Shown: positions 1-5,583, counted from the first letter of the stretch. The stretch is DNA of 5,751 bases from Actinomycetes bacterium (GCA_021823385.1 JAKAOC010000179.1:1-5751); one strand, 5' to 3'. Made by a program: numbers and translations. The notes: generated by a model not told the origin, from the letters alone.

Positions 1-104
1 TTGTCGCAGACGGCTATCACCGCGTCTGCGCCAGCTATTGGATCGATGAGAATACAGACATCCCCTGCGTGATAGCGAGAATAAAGGCACAGCACCAGCA
101 TTAA
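1..104 (+). CDS. 3' end of a ParB-like (DGYHR motif) protein, truncated by the window edge
   Basis: An open frame enters from the left edge (first complete codon at 3) and ends at TAA 102-104, giving the last 33 residues. They begin VADGYHRVCASYWIDEN and continue to TDIPC. The D-G-Y-H-R-x-x-A string resembles the nucleotide-binding motif of the ParB/sulfiredoxin-like fold, and the phrase 'VADGYHR-hCASY-hDEN-DIPC' recalls the C-terminus of small ParB-like proteins I know from actinobacterial genomes. The other two forward frames are closed by stops in the same stretch, which supports this frame. Whether it acts on DNA or as an ATP-dependent enzyme cannot be told from the tail. No convincing terminator follows, only a short stem without a T-tract at 126-140. 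Confidence 0.65.
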   Translation, partial: VADGYHRVCASYWIDENTDIPCVIARIKAQHQH

Positions 105-660
105 GTGTTCGTACTCGGGATCCCCTTGGTCGGTGACCAAAGCCCGAAATACGCCACGAGCAACCGCGTCTTACTCAACCCTGGCCGGCTCCTTTGCCAA
201 ACAGGATCTCGCACCACATCGAGGGGGGAACCAACCGCACCCTCGGGAAAAACCTCCTCGGGCTTCATACGATGCGATCCCCGGGGGACACCCGCGCGCC
301 GGTGGAGAGTACCAAGAGACCCGTGGCGAATTCCCTAGGCTCACGGATCGCCGCGGCACCGGCCGAGCCACCCGTCGTCGTCCGGGTCTGGACCCATCTA
401 CCGCCACCTGGGAGGCGACCAGAAAGCCCAGGGTGTCGGAGCGCACCTTGGGAAACCTCCAAGCTGGTGGCCGGCGACTCCGGCGTGGCCACATGGCCAC
501 GGTTGTCCGCGAAGCGCACGTGAGTGCGCCGGCGGCGCGCGCAAGACCAAAAGGGTACTCACCTGGCCCCAGCCGAGCCGTCCGCATCCCACGTTGCTCA
601 GTTGGTCGACCACCGGTTAGCGCGCCTGGTGATCATGGAATGCGCCCGAACGATGCCGGC
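105..660. other. 556-bp intergenic region without a credible gene; GC-rich hairpins
   Basis: Several frames stay open here, but their products are Arg/Pro/Gly-rich, match no family I know and have no good ribosome binding site, as expected for chance frames in GC-rich DNA. Visible inverted repeats are TTGGTC/GACCAA (126-131, 135-140), GGGT/ACCC around CTGG (384-395), CGTGGCCA/TGGCCACG (484-491, 494-501), GCGCAC/GTGCGC closed by a GTGA tetraloop (514-529) and the palindrome TGGTCGACCA (603-612). The region lies between two genes whose 3' ends face each other (stops at 104 and 661), so it may hold terminators, a small RNA or a decayed gene. I cannot assign any of these. Confidence 0.5.
126..140 (+). 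terminator. weak candidate stem-loop after the ParB-like gene
   Basis: TTGGTC and GACCAA form a perfect 6-bp stem around GGT, starting 21 bases after the TAA stop at 102-104. No T-run follows, so intrinsic termination is doubtful. It could equally be a 3'-end stabilising hairpin or chance. Confidence 0.2.
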
Positions 661-1056
661 CTAGCGGAAGAGTATCGCGCAGACGAGGTCCTCGGGGCAC
701 ATGGCCGGATCAAGGCTTTCCGCGTCGTCGACTAGACGCTCCAACTCCGCCCGTGTCGCACGGAGTTCTTCGAGCCTGGCGTCAACCTGCGAGAGATGGC
801 GTTGCAGAAGGCCCTTCACGTGAACGCACGGTGCCTGGCCATCCGATCGGATCGCCAGAACCTGGGCGATTTCACGCAATGTAAGGCCGGCTACCTGGGC
901 ATGACGTACGAAGAGCAGGCGCTGGAGGGCGCTCTCGTCGTAGGCGCGGTATCCGTTGCACTCGCGCTCCGCTGGCGGAAGGAGCCCGATCTCCTCATAA
1001 AAGCGGATCGTCTTGGTTCCAAGACCGCTCCGCGTCGCCAATTCACCAATTCGCAT
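661..1056 (-). CDS. MerR-family heavy-metal-type transcriptional regulator
   Basis: The protein is a dimeric DNA-binding activator of the MerR family, 131 residues from ATG 1056, the usual length. It opens with the classic MRIGELA, then KTIRFYEEIGLLPPAER and GYRAYDE (winged helix-turn-helix, residues 1-70), followed by the long dimerisation helix (about 80-110). Three cysteines sit where metal sensors of the ZntR/CadR/MerR group bind metal: C77 (start of the dimerisation helix, APCVHVKG), C120 and C126 (CPEDLVCAIL at the C-terminus). The double Cys of ZntR (CC114-115) is replaced by DD. The metal could be Hg, Cd, Pb, Zn or another thiophilic ion; the sequence does not decide. An ATG at 1074 would add six residues (MSRGGL), but it lies inside the operator, while ATG 1056 has AGGGGTGG four bases upstream, so I prefer 1056. 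The gene is divergent from the thioredoxin-like gene it very likely controls. Confidence 0.9.
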   Translation of the reverse strand: MRIGELATRSGLGTKTIRFYEEIGLLPPAERECNGYRAYDESALQRLLFVRHAQVAGLTLREIAQVLAIRSDGQAPCVHVKGLLQRHLSQVDARLEELRATRAELERLVDDAESLDPAMCPEDLVCAILFR

Positions 1057-1060
1057 CAGA

Positions 1061-1068
1061 CCACCCCT
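1061..1068 (-). promoter_or_regulatory. Shine-Dalgarno of the merR-type gene (decides start 1056)
   Basis: On the minus strand AGGGGTGG lies four bases before ATG 1056. The upstream in-frame ATG at 1074 has no such site, which favours the shorter protein starting MRIGELA. Confidence 0.6.
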
Positions 1069-1099
1069 TGACATTCCAGTGTAGTGGAAGGTCTACCAT
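1068..1099 (+). promoter_or_regulatory. MerR-type promoter with overlong spacer
   Basis: A -35 box TTGACA (1068-1073) and a -10 box TACCAT (1094-1099) are separated by 20 bp, not the optimal 17. This overlong 19-20 bp spacing is the hallmark of promoters that MerR-family activators switch on by twisting the DNA. The promoter points at the thioredoxin-like gene, whose ATG is at 1118. Confidence 0.85.
1071..1092. promoter_or_regulatory. MerR operator dyad
   Basis: ACATTCCA (1071-1078) and TGGAAGGT (1085-1092) are inverted repeats matching at 7 of 8 positions, separated by GTGTAG. They fill the spacer between the -35 and -10 boxes. The half-site ACCTTCCA is like that of CueR/CadR/ZntR-type operators. 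Because the dyad lies just upstream of the regulator's own start at 1056, the regulator may also control itself. Confidence 0.85.
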
Positions 1100-1105
1100 C
1101 GAAGC

Positions 1106-1113
1106 AGGAGGTG
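1106..1113 (+). promoter_or_regulatory. strong Shine-Dalgarno of the thioredoxin-like gene
   Basis: AGGAGGTG, a near-perfect anti-16S complement, lies four bases before ATG 1118. It confirms this start and suggests high translation once the promoter is induced. Confidence 0.8.
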
Positions 1114-1117
1114 GCAA

Positions 1118-1423
1118 ATGAAGGTGAACGTCTTGCACGTCGACGGATGCCCGAGCCTGGATCCGCTGATCAAAGTGCTGCGTAATCTCATCGCGGACCG
1201 TGACGACATCACGTTGTCGGCGACTCTCGTCAGCTCAAACCAAGACGCTGCGCGCCTCGGCTTCCATGGCTCCCCTACGATTTTGATCGACGGCATGGAC
1301 CCGTTCCCTTGGCGCGACCGACGGATCGGGCTTTCCTGCCGGGTCTACCCGGACGCCGCCGGACGACTGGCTGGCTTGCCGTCACGAGAGATGCTTGCCG
1401 AGGCGCTGCGCATCAGTCCATGA
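1118..1423 (+). CDS. small thioredoxin-fold protein, probable MerR target
   Basis: This 101-residue soluble protein has the look of a minimal thioredoxin fold: a first strand MKVNVLHVDGCP with a lone Cys (C11), a helix, and GSPTILIDG (51-59) with the cis-proline-type P53. It then has DPF (61-63) and a second conserved-looking Cys (C74) in GLSCRVY. The usual CxxC is reduced to CPSL, so C11 and C74 may act as a resolving pair or as metal ligands. Similar small proteins in actinobacteria are annotated as thioredoxin-family or mercury-lyase-like and often accompany MerR regulators; I recall this from memory and did not check it. Expression should come from the promoter at 1068-1099. The likely role is thiol redox chemistry or metal handling in the cytoplasm, since no signal peptide or membrane segment is seen. 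No transporter or reductase gene follows, so this appears to be a one-gene transcription unit. Confidence 0.8.
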   Translation: MKVNVLHVDGCPSLDPLIKVLRNLIADRDDITLSATLVSSNQDAARLGFHGSPTILIDGMDPFPWRDRRIGLSCRVYPDAAGRLAGLPSREMLAEALRISP

Positions 1424-1842
1424 TCCGTCACAGTCAATTGCATTCGCGCTGGTCAACCGCAGGACCTTTGGATACCCCAACTGACATGTGGTCAGGCAAG
1501 TAGGGAGCCCGTCAACCGGACCTCCCCCGAGGCGTCACGCCCGGGTTCCAGGCGGCCCCACCTCCCTAAAGCCGGCGGCAATCCGCGCGGATGGACCAAG
1601 GGCACCGATCGGCGCGAATGGCCCTTGGCTGTGGGGGAGAACCGCCATACGGATCCCGCGGCACACGGCCGGAGTCGAGGAGTTCAGCCGTGGCCCTAAG
1701 CGCTTTCCACTTGCCAACCTCTCTAGATGTTTGACCCAAATCATCCAGGTCCGCCCGTCCTGGCAATCGCCCACCGAGAGTCAAGTCTTGGAATCCCAGT
1801 GCCGATATTTCCCCAAGGCTTCCTACGTGATTTGGACGTTTC
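1424..1842. other. 419-bp intergenic region without a credible gene; several hairpins
   Basis: The open frames here have no family resemblance and no good ribosome binding sites, so I call no gene. Inverted repeats are CTGAC/GTCAG (1481-1485, 1491-1495), GGGAG/CTCCC (1503-1507, 1522-1526), CCAAGGGC/GCCCTTGG (1596-1603, 1621-1628, enclosing the palindrome CCGATCGG) and CCAGG/CCTGG (1745-1749, 1759-1763). The region precedes the GGDEF-EAL gene and could be its leader, but I see no clear promoter and no consensus of a known cyclic-di-GMP riboswitch. No T-tract terminator follows the thioredoxin-like gene. Confidence 0.5.
1596..1628 (+). repeat. perfect 8-bp inverted repeat (hairpin)
   Basis: CCAAGGGC (1596-1603) and GCCCTTGG (1621-1628) are exact reverse complements with a 17-base loop containing the palindrome CCGATCGG (1605-1612). 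It is the strongest hairpin between the thioredoxin-like gene and the GGDEF-EAL gene. It lies 172 bases after the former's stop and has no T-run, so it is not a typical terminator. Confidence 0.45.
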
Positions 1843-4167
1843 ATGGCAACAGCGCCAACAAGGAGCACTCAGCGGCCAATCATGTCGATTGCCTATCTAC
1901 TGATCGGCATTGGGATCCTGGCCGTGTTGGCCATGGGCTACCTCGAGAAATTCGCTCCTTACTGGATGCTGGTTAATGGCGTGCTGACGACGATCATCGT
2001 CGCCCTGGCGATCGTCAAATACAAGCCGCGGCCAAGGTGGAACTGGTGGGTGATCGTTGCCGCCCTTATTCTCTTCCTGGTGGGCGGACTGCTTTCGGAT
2101 GCGTACCACACCCTGGGCAATATCACCAACACCAGGTCGCTGCTGCCCGACCTGATCACGATGCCGGGATATGTGCTTCTCGCCCTCGGCCTGCTCGGTT
2201 TCACCAACAAGCACGAGCGAAACGGAAGAATCGACAATCTGGACGCAGTCCTGGACGGCCTGATGCTAGGACTGTCGATGTTCGCAATCACCTGGGTGTA
2301 CCTGATTGGCCCGCACCTGGCCCGAATGGATACCCCGATCCACATCCGGCTGATTCTCTCGAGCTACCCGGCCATGTCGGCTTTTCTGGTGGCGATCTTG
2401 GTTCGCATCGCCTTCACCTCAGACGCGAGGCGTGTCCCGGCGTATTGGCTCCTGCTCGCCACCCTTGCTGCCACCTTTACCGGCGATACCATCTACATGT
2501 TCGCCGACGCTGCTGTAACTCACTTCTCCTCCCTCGCTTTGGGCCTGCCATACAGCGTCGCCTACGTGTTCGCCGGAGCCTGCGCACTCAACCCGTCAAT
2601 GAAGGTGCTCTCCTCAACCCGGGATACCAGTGGCCGCGGCTACGCCAAGATTCAGACAGTGCTGATAGCCCTGTCACTCTCCGTCCCCGCAATACTTATC
2701 TTCGGAGAGAGAGCGGCCGCAATCGCCGACCGCAGCGTCGTCTTCCTGGTCGACATCGGCCTGGTTGCGACTGCAACAGCGCGAGTCCTGAGGGCTATCA
2801 GGAGTTCTAAGCGGTCCGAAGCCCAGCTTGCCCATGCCGCCGCCCACGACTCCCTCACCGGTCTGCCCAACCGCCGGCTCCTCGAGGAAAGGCTTGCCCG
2901 GCTCTTGTTGGCTAGACCTAGGGCAGGGTCATCATTGGCGTTGGTCTTCATCGACCTTGACCAGTTCAAAATGATCAACGACACTTTCGGCCATAGCTAT
3001 GGCGACAGGTTGCTGATGGAGGTTGCCGAGAGACTTCGCGCCAACGTCCGCCGCCAGGACATGGTCGCGCGCCTCGGTGGCGATGAGTTCCTGGTGGTCC
3101 TGCTCGACGTGTCCGATGTCGATCTCGCATACCAGATCGCCACTGGGCTACTGGATTGCCTGCGGGAACCATTCCAAATCGATGACAACCGCCTTTTCAT
3201 AACAGGTAGCCTCGGACTCGCCTTCTCGGAAGGGCAAGAGTCCGAAAATGGAGAAGAACTTCTCCGCAACGCAGACACGGCCATGTATCAGGCGAAATCC
3301 GCCGGCAGGGACACTGTCGTCATCTTCAACACCTCCATGCAGGCCGAGGTAGCCAGGTACCTCGAAATGAAGTACGACCTTCGCAACGCGATCACGGGCG
3401 ACCAGTTGTTCCTCGTGTACCAGCCGATAGTCGCCAGCGACACCCACAGGGTGGAAGGGGTTGAAGCCCTAATCCGCTGGCAGCACCCGACCCTCGGCCT
3501 GATCCCGCCGACCACTTTCATCCCCTTGGCCGAGGAGACCGGGCTTATCCTTCCAATCGGTGACTGGGTTCTCGAACACGCTGTAGCGAAGGTGGCCGAG
3601 TTGATAGCCGACTCCGAGGTCGGGATGGACTTTTATATCGCTGTGAACCTCTCGGCTGCCCAGCTGGTGGATAGCAGACTCGCTGAAAAGATCACCTCGG
3701 TCCTGGAAGCGCATTCTGTCGATGCGAAACGCATATGCATCGAACTCACCGAGTCGATGGTCATGGAGAATCCGGTCCGTTCGGCCGCAATATTGAAGTC
3801 GCTGAGGGAGATGGACCTGCGTCTTGCGATCGACGACTTCGGTTCCGGTTATTCATCCCTCGCATACCTCACCAAGTTCCCGGTCGACAAGCTCAAGATT
3901 GACAAGAGTTTCGTCGACGCGTTAAACAGGCCCGACTCGCCCGATGCCACCCTCATCTCGGCCATCGTTGCCATGGCACACTCGTTGCGCATATCCACCA
4001 CGGCCGAGGGCGTGGAAACAGCAGATCAGGCCCGCAGGGTCAGGGTCTTGGGGTGCGACGCGATCCAGGGTTACTTCCTCTCGCGTCCGGTCACCGGCGA
4101 CAAGCTTCCGTTAACCCTTCGCGACCTGAAGAGACGCCGCTATGGCGTCGCGGGCGTATCCACCTGA
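1843..4167 (+). CDS. membrane-bound GGDEF-EAL protein (diguanylate cyclase/c-di-GMP phosphodiesterase)
   Basis: A 774-residue protein. The N-terminal 320 residues carry about ten hydrophobic segments (roughly 16-33, 41-59, 69-84, 107-121, 138-156, 168-190, 201-220, 231-249, 270-287, 298-315), probably a sensory membrane domain. A GGDEF domain follows (about 327-495) with DSLTGLPNR (336-344), metal-site D371 in FIDLDQF, GGDEF at 412-416 and the product-inhibition site R403-x-x-D406 five residues before it. The EAL domain (about 505-760) keeps E541-A-L, N602, E634, D664-D665 in DDFGSGYSS, K685, E722 and Q742. All key residues of both domains are present, so both GTP condensation to cyclic di-GMP and its hydrolysis to pGpG look possible in the cytoplasm. 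Start: TGA at 1828 closes the frame, so ATG 1843 (only a weak TGGA upstream) is the longest form. ATG 1882 (MSIAYLL, 13 residues shorter) is an alternative, but AAGGAG at 1860-1865 is 16 bases away. The 3' end overlaps the convergent GNAT-like gene by 28 bp. Confidence 0.95.
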   Translation: MATAPTRSTQRPIMSIAYLLIGIGILAVLAMGYLEKFAPYWMLVNGVLTTIIVALAIVKYKPRPRWNWWVIVAALILFLVGGLLSDAYHTLGNITNTRSLLPDLITMPGYVLLALGLLGFTNKHERNGRIDNLDAVLDGLMLGLSMFAITWVYLIGPHLARMDTPIHIRLILSSYPAMSAFLVAILVRIAFTSDARRVPAYWLLLATLAATFTGDTIYMFADAAVTHFSSLALGLPYSVAYVFAGACALNPSMKVLSSTRDTSGRGYAKIQTVLIALSLSVPAILIFGERAAAIADRSVVFLVDIGLVATATARVLRAIRSSKRSEAQLAHAAAHDSLTGLPNRRLLEERLARLLLARPRAGSSLALVFIDLDQFKMINDTFGHSYGDRLLMEVAERLRANVRRQDMVARLGGDEFLVVLLDVSDVDLAYQIATGLLDCLREPFQIDDNRLFITGSLGLAFSEGQESENGEELLRNADTAMYQAKSAGRDTVVIFNTSMQAEVARYLEMKYDLRNAITGDQLFLVYQPIVASDTHRVEGVEALIRWQHPTLGLIPPTTFIPLAEETGLILPIGDWVLEHAVAKVAELIADSEVGMDFYIAVNLSAAQLVDSRLAEKITSVLEAHSVDAKRICIELTESMVMENPVRSAAILKSLREMDLRLAIDDFGSGYSSLAYLTKFPVDKLKIDKSFVDALNRPDSPDATLISAIVAMAHSLRISTTAEGVETADQARRVRVLGCDAIQGYFLSRPVTGDKLPLTLRDLKRRRYGVAGVST

Positions 4168-5030
4168 GAGCTGCCGGGATCCGCGATCTTGCCGTCACGA
4201 AGGTCGATAACGGCCTGATCCGCACGGGAGGAGTCAAGAATGCGCCGAGCAGCCCCACACAAAGCGCGCTCGGACGCCAGATCCACAACGTTTTCAAAAC
4301 CGCGGGACTCGAAAACTAGTTCGTAGATGGAACGCTCGCCTTCCTTCAGTCGCGCGCCCCAATCGCTCAACTGGCTCCAAACGGGCAGCGACGATGGAGA
4401 ACCGAGATACGGAATCGCATCAGTTCCATCGAATGGCGCCCAGGTGTCACGAAATACCCAGTTTGAAAACCGGTATGCGCGCTTGTCAAGGATTGCAACC
4501 ACATAGTCGTAACCGCATTCGCGGGATCCGCGCACGTAGGCCTCGTACAACGCCATCGAGACCAGTCCAGCGGTTGCTCTTCCCTGGTGGGAGTGGGATA
4601 CAGCTAGCGTAGCTATATCCCAGGTATTGAAAAAGGGGAAGCGAACGCCATTACGGATCGTGGCCACAGTTGGCCGAATCCCCCAATGCCGCTCCATGTC
4701 ATCAAGGGACTTGCTCAGCCGTCCGTCGGCCGTCGGTACGATGATGCGCATGGCGGCCGCGGGCGCGCGCCGCAGGTGGTCGATCACGCAAAGAAATACG
4801 GTGCGCCCCTCATAAGGCGAGTACTCCGCGGCGAGCTGTTCGGGGGTGTTCCCGAATGTATCGAGGAAGACCTCCGCCTCGACCGAGCGGGCCAGCTCGG
4901 CGCCCGGATCATCGGACGAAAAGACATACACACCGAGGGGAGCCGTGCTTCGCTTGTTCATCTTCTCCTCGGCCAGTGACCGAAGGTGGTCACGCTCCGC
5001 CAAGAGTTGAAAGTTGCTCGGTACGCCCAC
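4140..5030 (-). CDS. GNAT-like N-acyltransferase, coupled to the SpeD-like gene
   Basis: A 296-residue cytoplasmic protein of unknown exact role. The pattern is GNAT-like: a strand-rich N-terminal half with VEAEVFLDTFGN (50-61) and FLCVIDHLRRAPAAAMRIIVP (79-99), then WDIATLAVSHSHQGRATAG (137-155) leading into a long helix. That last element resembles GNAT motif A, the acyl-CoA pyrophosphate loop, though QGRATA departs from the usual R/Q-x-x-G-x-G/A. Next comes DYVVAILDKRAYRF (175-188), resembling the following strand, and then about 100 residues not typical of a minimal GNAT. Start: the open frame extends to ATG 5126, but that lies inside the upstream gene. GTG 5030 has AAGGAG at 5043-5038, seven bases upstream, and begins one base after the upstream stop, so translation is very probably coupled. 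Substrate unknown; the context suggests an amine made by the SpeD-like enzyme. The end (TAG 4142-4140) overlaps the GGDEF-EAL gene tail to tail. The fold call is moderate. Confidence 0.75.
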   Translation of the reverse strand: MGVPSNFQLLAERDHLRSLAEEKMNKRSTAPLGVYVFSSDDPGAELARSVEAEVFLDTFGNTPEQLAAEYSPYEGRTVFLCVIDHLRRAPAAAMRIIVPTADGRLSKSLDDMERHWGIRPTVATIRNGVRFPFFNTWDIATLAVSHSHQGRATAGLVSMALYEAYVRGSRECGYDYVVAILDKRAYRFSNWVFRDTWAPFDGTDAIPYLGSPSSLPVWSQLSDWGARLKEGERSIYELVFESRGFENVVDLASERALCGAARRILDSSRADQAVIDLRDGKIADPGSSQVDTPATP

Positions 5031-5031
5031 G

Positions 5032-5409
5032 TCAGAACTCCTTGAAGGCAAGCGTGGAAGCACCAAGCGCCTTGCGTGTGAACTCCGCGGCAACCGCGGC
5101 GTCGAACGGCTTGCAGGTGTACACATCGACGCTGAAGAAAAGACAAGGCTTCTCCCACGCGTAGAAATGCGCGCCGGAGGTCTCCCAATGGACCCAGCCT
5201 GCCCACCCGTAGGCCTCGGAAAGGTGAGTGACCGGATCCGCCAGAACTGTCATTCCGCAGACCGTTCCCAAGTCACGCAGGTACGTGCGGATTTGGACAT
5301 CGTTGATCGGCTGCTCGGGGATGCCCTCGATCACCAGCCGTTGGCGAAATATCTCCGGAGCGAGATCGGCAATCCCGCTTTTTAGCTCGTAGGCAGAGCC
5401 AGTATTCAT
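5032..5409 (-). CDS. S-adenosylmethionine decarboxylase family (SpeD-like) pyruvoyl enzyme
   Basis: A complete 125-residue protein of the small bacterial AdoMetDC family, which self-cleaves at a serine to form a pyruvoyl cofactor and normally makes decarboxylated AdoMet for spermidine synthesis. It begins near FRQRLVIEG (21-29). The core GWVHWETSGAHFYAWE (71-86) corresponds to the canonical ESHISIHT-PE, so S78 is the candidate pyruvoyl residue. SVDVYTC (93-99) corresponds to AVD-FTC, giving the catalytic Cys as C99. The active-site His is H81, three residues after the Ser instead of five, and Ser to Cys is 21 residues instead of 20 as in the Thermotoga enzyme. This marks a divergent subfamily. 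Some SpeD relatives are known to have become arginine or ornithine decarboxylases, so the substrate is open. ATG 5409 has a weak GGGA eight bases upstream. It is the first gene of a two-gene operon with the GNAT-like gene. Confidence 0.85.
   Translation of the reverse strand: MNTGSAYELKSGIADLAPEIFRQRLVIEGIPEQPINDVQIRTYLRDLGTVCGMTVLADPVTHLSEAYGWAGWVHWETSGAHFYAWEKPCLFFSVDVYTCKPFDAAVAAEFTRKALGASTLAFKEF
5038..5043 (-). promoter_or_regulatory. Shine-Dalgarno inside the SpeD-like gene, sets GTG 5030 start
   Basis: AAGGAG on the minus strand lies in the last codons of the SpeD-like gene (Lys-Glu-Phe-stop), seven bases before GTG 5030. It decides the GNAT-like start against the longer frame from 5126 and indicates translational coupling. 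Confidence 0.8.
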
Positions 5410-5583
5410 TGTCGCGATCCCAACATGCGAACGGCGCTACCCGCATGCGCCGCACCGGCGAATCACACTGCACACCGCGCTTTAGCAGTGTTCATAAAAT
5501 TCGCAAACTCAACCGGCCGTCGGCGACAGCCGTCCACGCACCTTCTGGAGCCCTACGTCACCAGGACAATCTCTAAGTGCAAC
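5410..5583 (-). promoter_or_regulatory. upstream region and likely leader of the SpeD-like/GNAT operon
   Basis: This 174-bp stretch has no credible gene. An AT-rich patch at 5481-5510 is the likely promoter area: on the minus strand TTGAGT and TTGCGA could serve as -35 boxes, but no good -10 lies at the right spacing, so I do not fix a promoter. Between the patch and ATG 5409 are three inverted repeats: ACACTGC/GCAGTGT (5465-5471, 5485-5491), CGGCGC/GCGCCG (5432-5437, 5447-5452) and CATGCG/CGCATG (5424-5429, 5442-5447). The last two cannot form together as simple hairpins. Confidence 0.4.
5465..5491. repeat. 7-bp inverted repeat upstream of the SpeD-like gene (possible operator)
   Basis: ACACTGC (5465-5471) and GCAGTGT (5485-5491) are perfect inverted repeats with a 13-base spacer, next to the AT-rich promoter-like patch and 56 bases before ATG 5409. 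The centre-to-centre distance is 20 bases, about two helical turns, which suits a dimeric repressor; it could also be an RNA hairpin. Confidence 0.35.

Noticed and set aside
171..587. A 138-codon minus-strand open frame
   Set aside because: Low-complexity Arg/Pro/Gly content, no motif and no ribosome binding site; overlaps other equally open frames.
590..665. tRNA-like string GCTCAGTTGGTCGACC
   Set aside because: It resembles a tRNA D-arm, but there is no matching D-stem, anticodon arm, T-loop GGTTCGAAT or acceptor pairing.
133..735. A 200-codon plus-strand open frame
   Set aside because: Arg/Pro-rich, no recognisable domain, no ribosome binding site, and it runs antisense into the well-supported MerR gene; typical chance frame in GC-rich DNA.
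345..1674. Similar GC-rich strings at 345-367 and 1651-1674 (GGATC...CGCGGCAC...CGGCCG)
   Set aside because: The match is about 20 bases with several indels and does not extend on either side; likely chance rather than flanking repeats of a mobile element.
1424..1842. Possible cyclic di-GMP riboswitch ahead of the GGDEF-EAL gene
   Set aside because: I could not find the conserved core of the GEMM-type riboswitch in this stretch; only unspecific hairpins are present.
1488..1976. A 162-codon plus-strand open frame
   Set aside because: No family resemblance, and it overlaps the start of the clear GGDEF-EAL gene in another frame.
5031..5126. N-terminal extension of the GNAT-like gene up to ATG 5126
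   Set aside because: It lies in the 3' end of the SpeD-like gene, is Arg/Ser/Pro-rich and lacks a ribosome binding site, while GTG 5030 has AAGGAG seven bases upstream.
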